A model generated the notes under the pieces. The model was not told the origin of the DNA and did no database searches. It saw only the letters and a program-made list of their open reading frames with translations. Positions 30,252-30,537 of a stretch of DNA of 30,537 nt are shown in pieces (the first letter of the stretch is position 1; every line of letters starts with the position of its first letter). The position numbers and the translations under genes were made by a program. The stretch comes from Fen731 sp964354265 (lineage in GTDB: Bacteria > Actinomycetota > Humimicrobiia > Humimicrobiales > Humimicrobiaceae): NCBI GenBank assembly GCA_964354265.1, contig CAYGYY010000021.1, forward strand, positions 1 to 30,537, written 5' to 3'.

Positions 30252-30537
30252 ATGAGGCAGATAAGCGCAGTTTTTACTAAAACAACTAAAGAGCTTTACA
30301 GGAACAAGACAACTGTTTTCTGGACAGTTATATGGCCTATAGTTTTTTTATTTTTAGGAATATTTGTTTTTTACAGGGGGGTTCCTCAGGAACTGGTGCC
30401 CCAGTACAGGGCTGGCATTACAATCTCAATGATTGTTTTTTCATTGATGATATCCGGTATGAGTACAATGCCGGCAATAATTGCACAGGATAGGGCAAGC
30501 GGCCTGTTTTTAAACCTGCCCTCTCTGCCAGTGCCAC
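30252..30537 (+). CDS. ABC-2 type permease, N-terminal part (cut by window end)
   Basis: The visible 95 residues begin MRQISAVFTKTTKELYRNK, the typical cytoplasmic start of ABC-2 permeases. A first membrane span (about 22-42, TVFWTVIWPIVFLFLG) and a second (about 58-80) follow, with the MSTMPAIIAQDRASG segment that commonly precedes the next span. The rest lies beyond the window. It sits 108 bases after the ATPase and would form its membrane partner. No strong ribosome binding site precedes ATG 30252. Confidence 0.8.
   Translation, partial: MRQISAVFTKTTKELYRNKTTVFWTVIWPIVFLFLGIFVFYRGVPQELVPQYRAGITISMIVFSLMISGMSTMPAIIAQDRASGLFLNLPSLPVP

Noticed and set aside
1..30537. CRISPR arrays, insertion sequences, integrase or prophage genes
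   Set aside because: No regularly spaced repeats, transposase or phage structural genes were seen on either strand; the tRNA is not flanked by an integrase or a duplicated tRNA end.

Overview
This is a 30.5-kb piece of a low-GC bacterial chromosome, densely coded on both strands. Many genes have canonical AGGAGG-type ribosome binding sites, and some start at TTG or GTG. All three stop codons are in normal use. Nothing looks like phage, transposon, CRISPR or plasmid DNA. The gene set suggests an anaerobic or facultative heterotroph (a Bacillota, deep-branching Actinomycetota or Atribacterota-like lineage), but the sequence alone does not settle the taxonomy.

Layout. (1) 1-4962: the tail of a zinc-type alcohol/polyol dehydrogenase, a metallo-beta-lactamase-fold hydrolase facing the other way, then a + strand cluster of E1-beta, a 77-residue free-standing lipoyl protein, E1-alpha and an FGGY sugar kinase. 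This looks like a thiamine-diphosphate 2-oxo-acid/acetoin dehydrogenase module without its own E2 catalytic core or E3. (2) 5005-8601: a DUF3048 protein, an Ldh_2-type dehydrogenase, a membrane-anchored M23-like protein that lacks one usual catalytic histidine, and a small unknown protein. (3) 8804-14725, minus strand: hexokinase, panB, an iron alcohol dehydrogenase, a Cof-type HAD phosphatase and dihydrolipoyl dehydrogenase (lpdA). Octanoyltransferase lipB is divergent from lpdA. (4) 15431-17474, minus strand: a zinc-ribbon protein, glutamate dehydrogenase and an unusual P-II protein. (5) 17565-22252, minus strand: a full E2, E1-beta, E1-alpha and a SorC-family regulator. A solitary galactitol-type PTS EIIC is transcribed divergently from the regulator, with a perfect 14-bp palindrome between them. 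(6) 23742-27732: two small membrane proteins of unknown role, then an XRE-type regulator with a palindromic promoter and two polytopic membrane proteins. (7) 27775-30537: a UroD/MtaA-like methyltransferase, tRNA-Ala(GGC), and an ABC-2 exporter ATPase with the start of its permease.

How it fits together. The window concentrates parts of lipoate-dependent 2-oxo-acid or acetoin oxidation: two E1 pairs, one complete E2, one carrier-only lipoyl protein, one E3, one lipoate biosynthesis enzyme and a CoA-precursor enzyme. Sugar/polyol functions surround them: an FGGY kinase, hexokinase, several dehydrogenases, a SorC regulator and an orphan EIIC. The most notable candidate for an undescribed arrangement is the E1-beta/lipoyl/E1-alpha/kinase cluster, together with the SorC-controlled E1/E2 operon and its divergent orphan EIIC. 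Substrates cannot be determined from sequence alone. No gene-free stretch exceeds 300 bases. The longest gaps (about 200-280 bases, at 7362-7640, 6019-6272, 28981-29222, 12274-12483, 8602-8803 and 19014-19212) are AT-rich and, apart from the elements listed, hold nothing I could identify.
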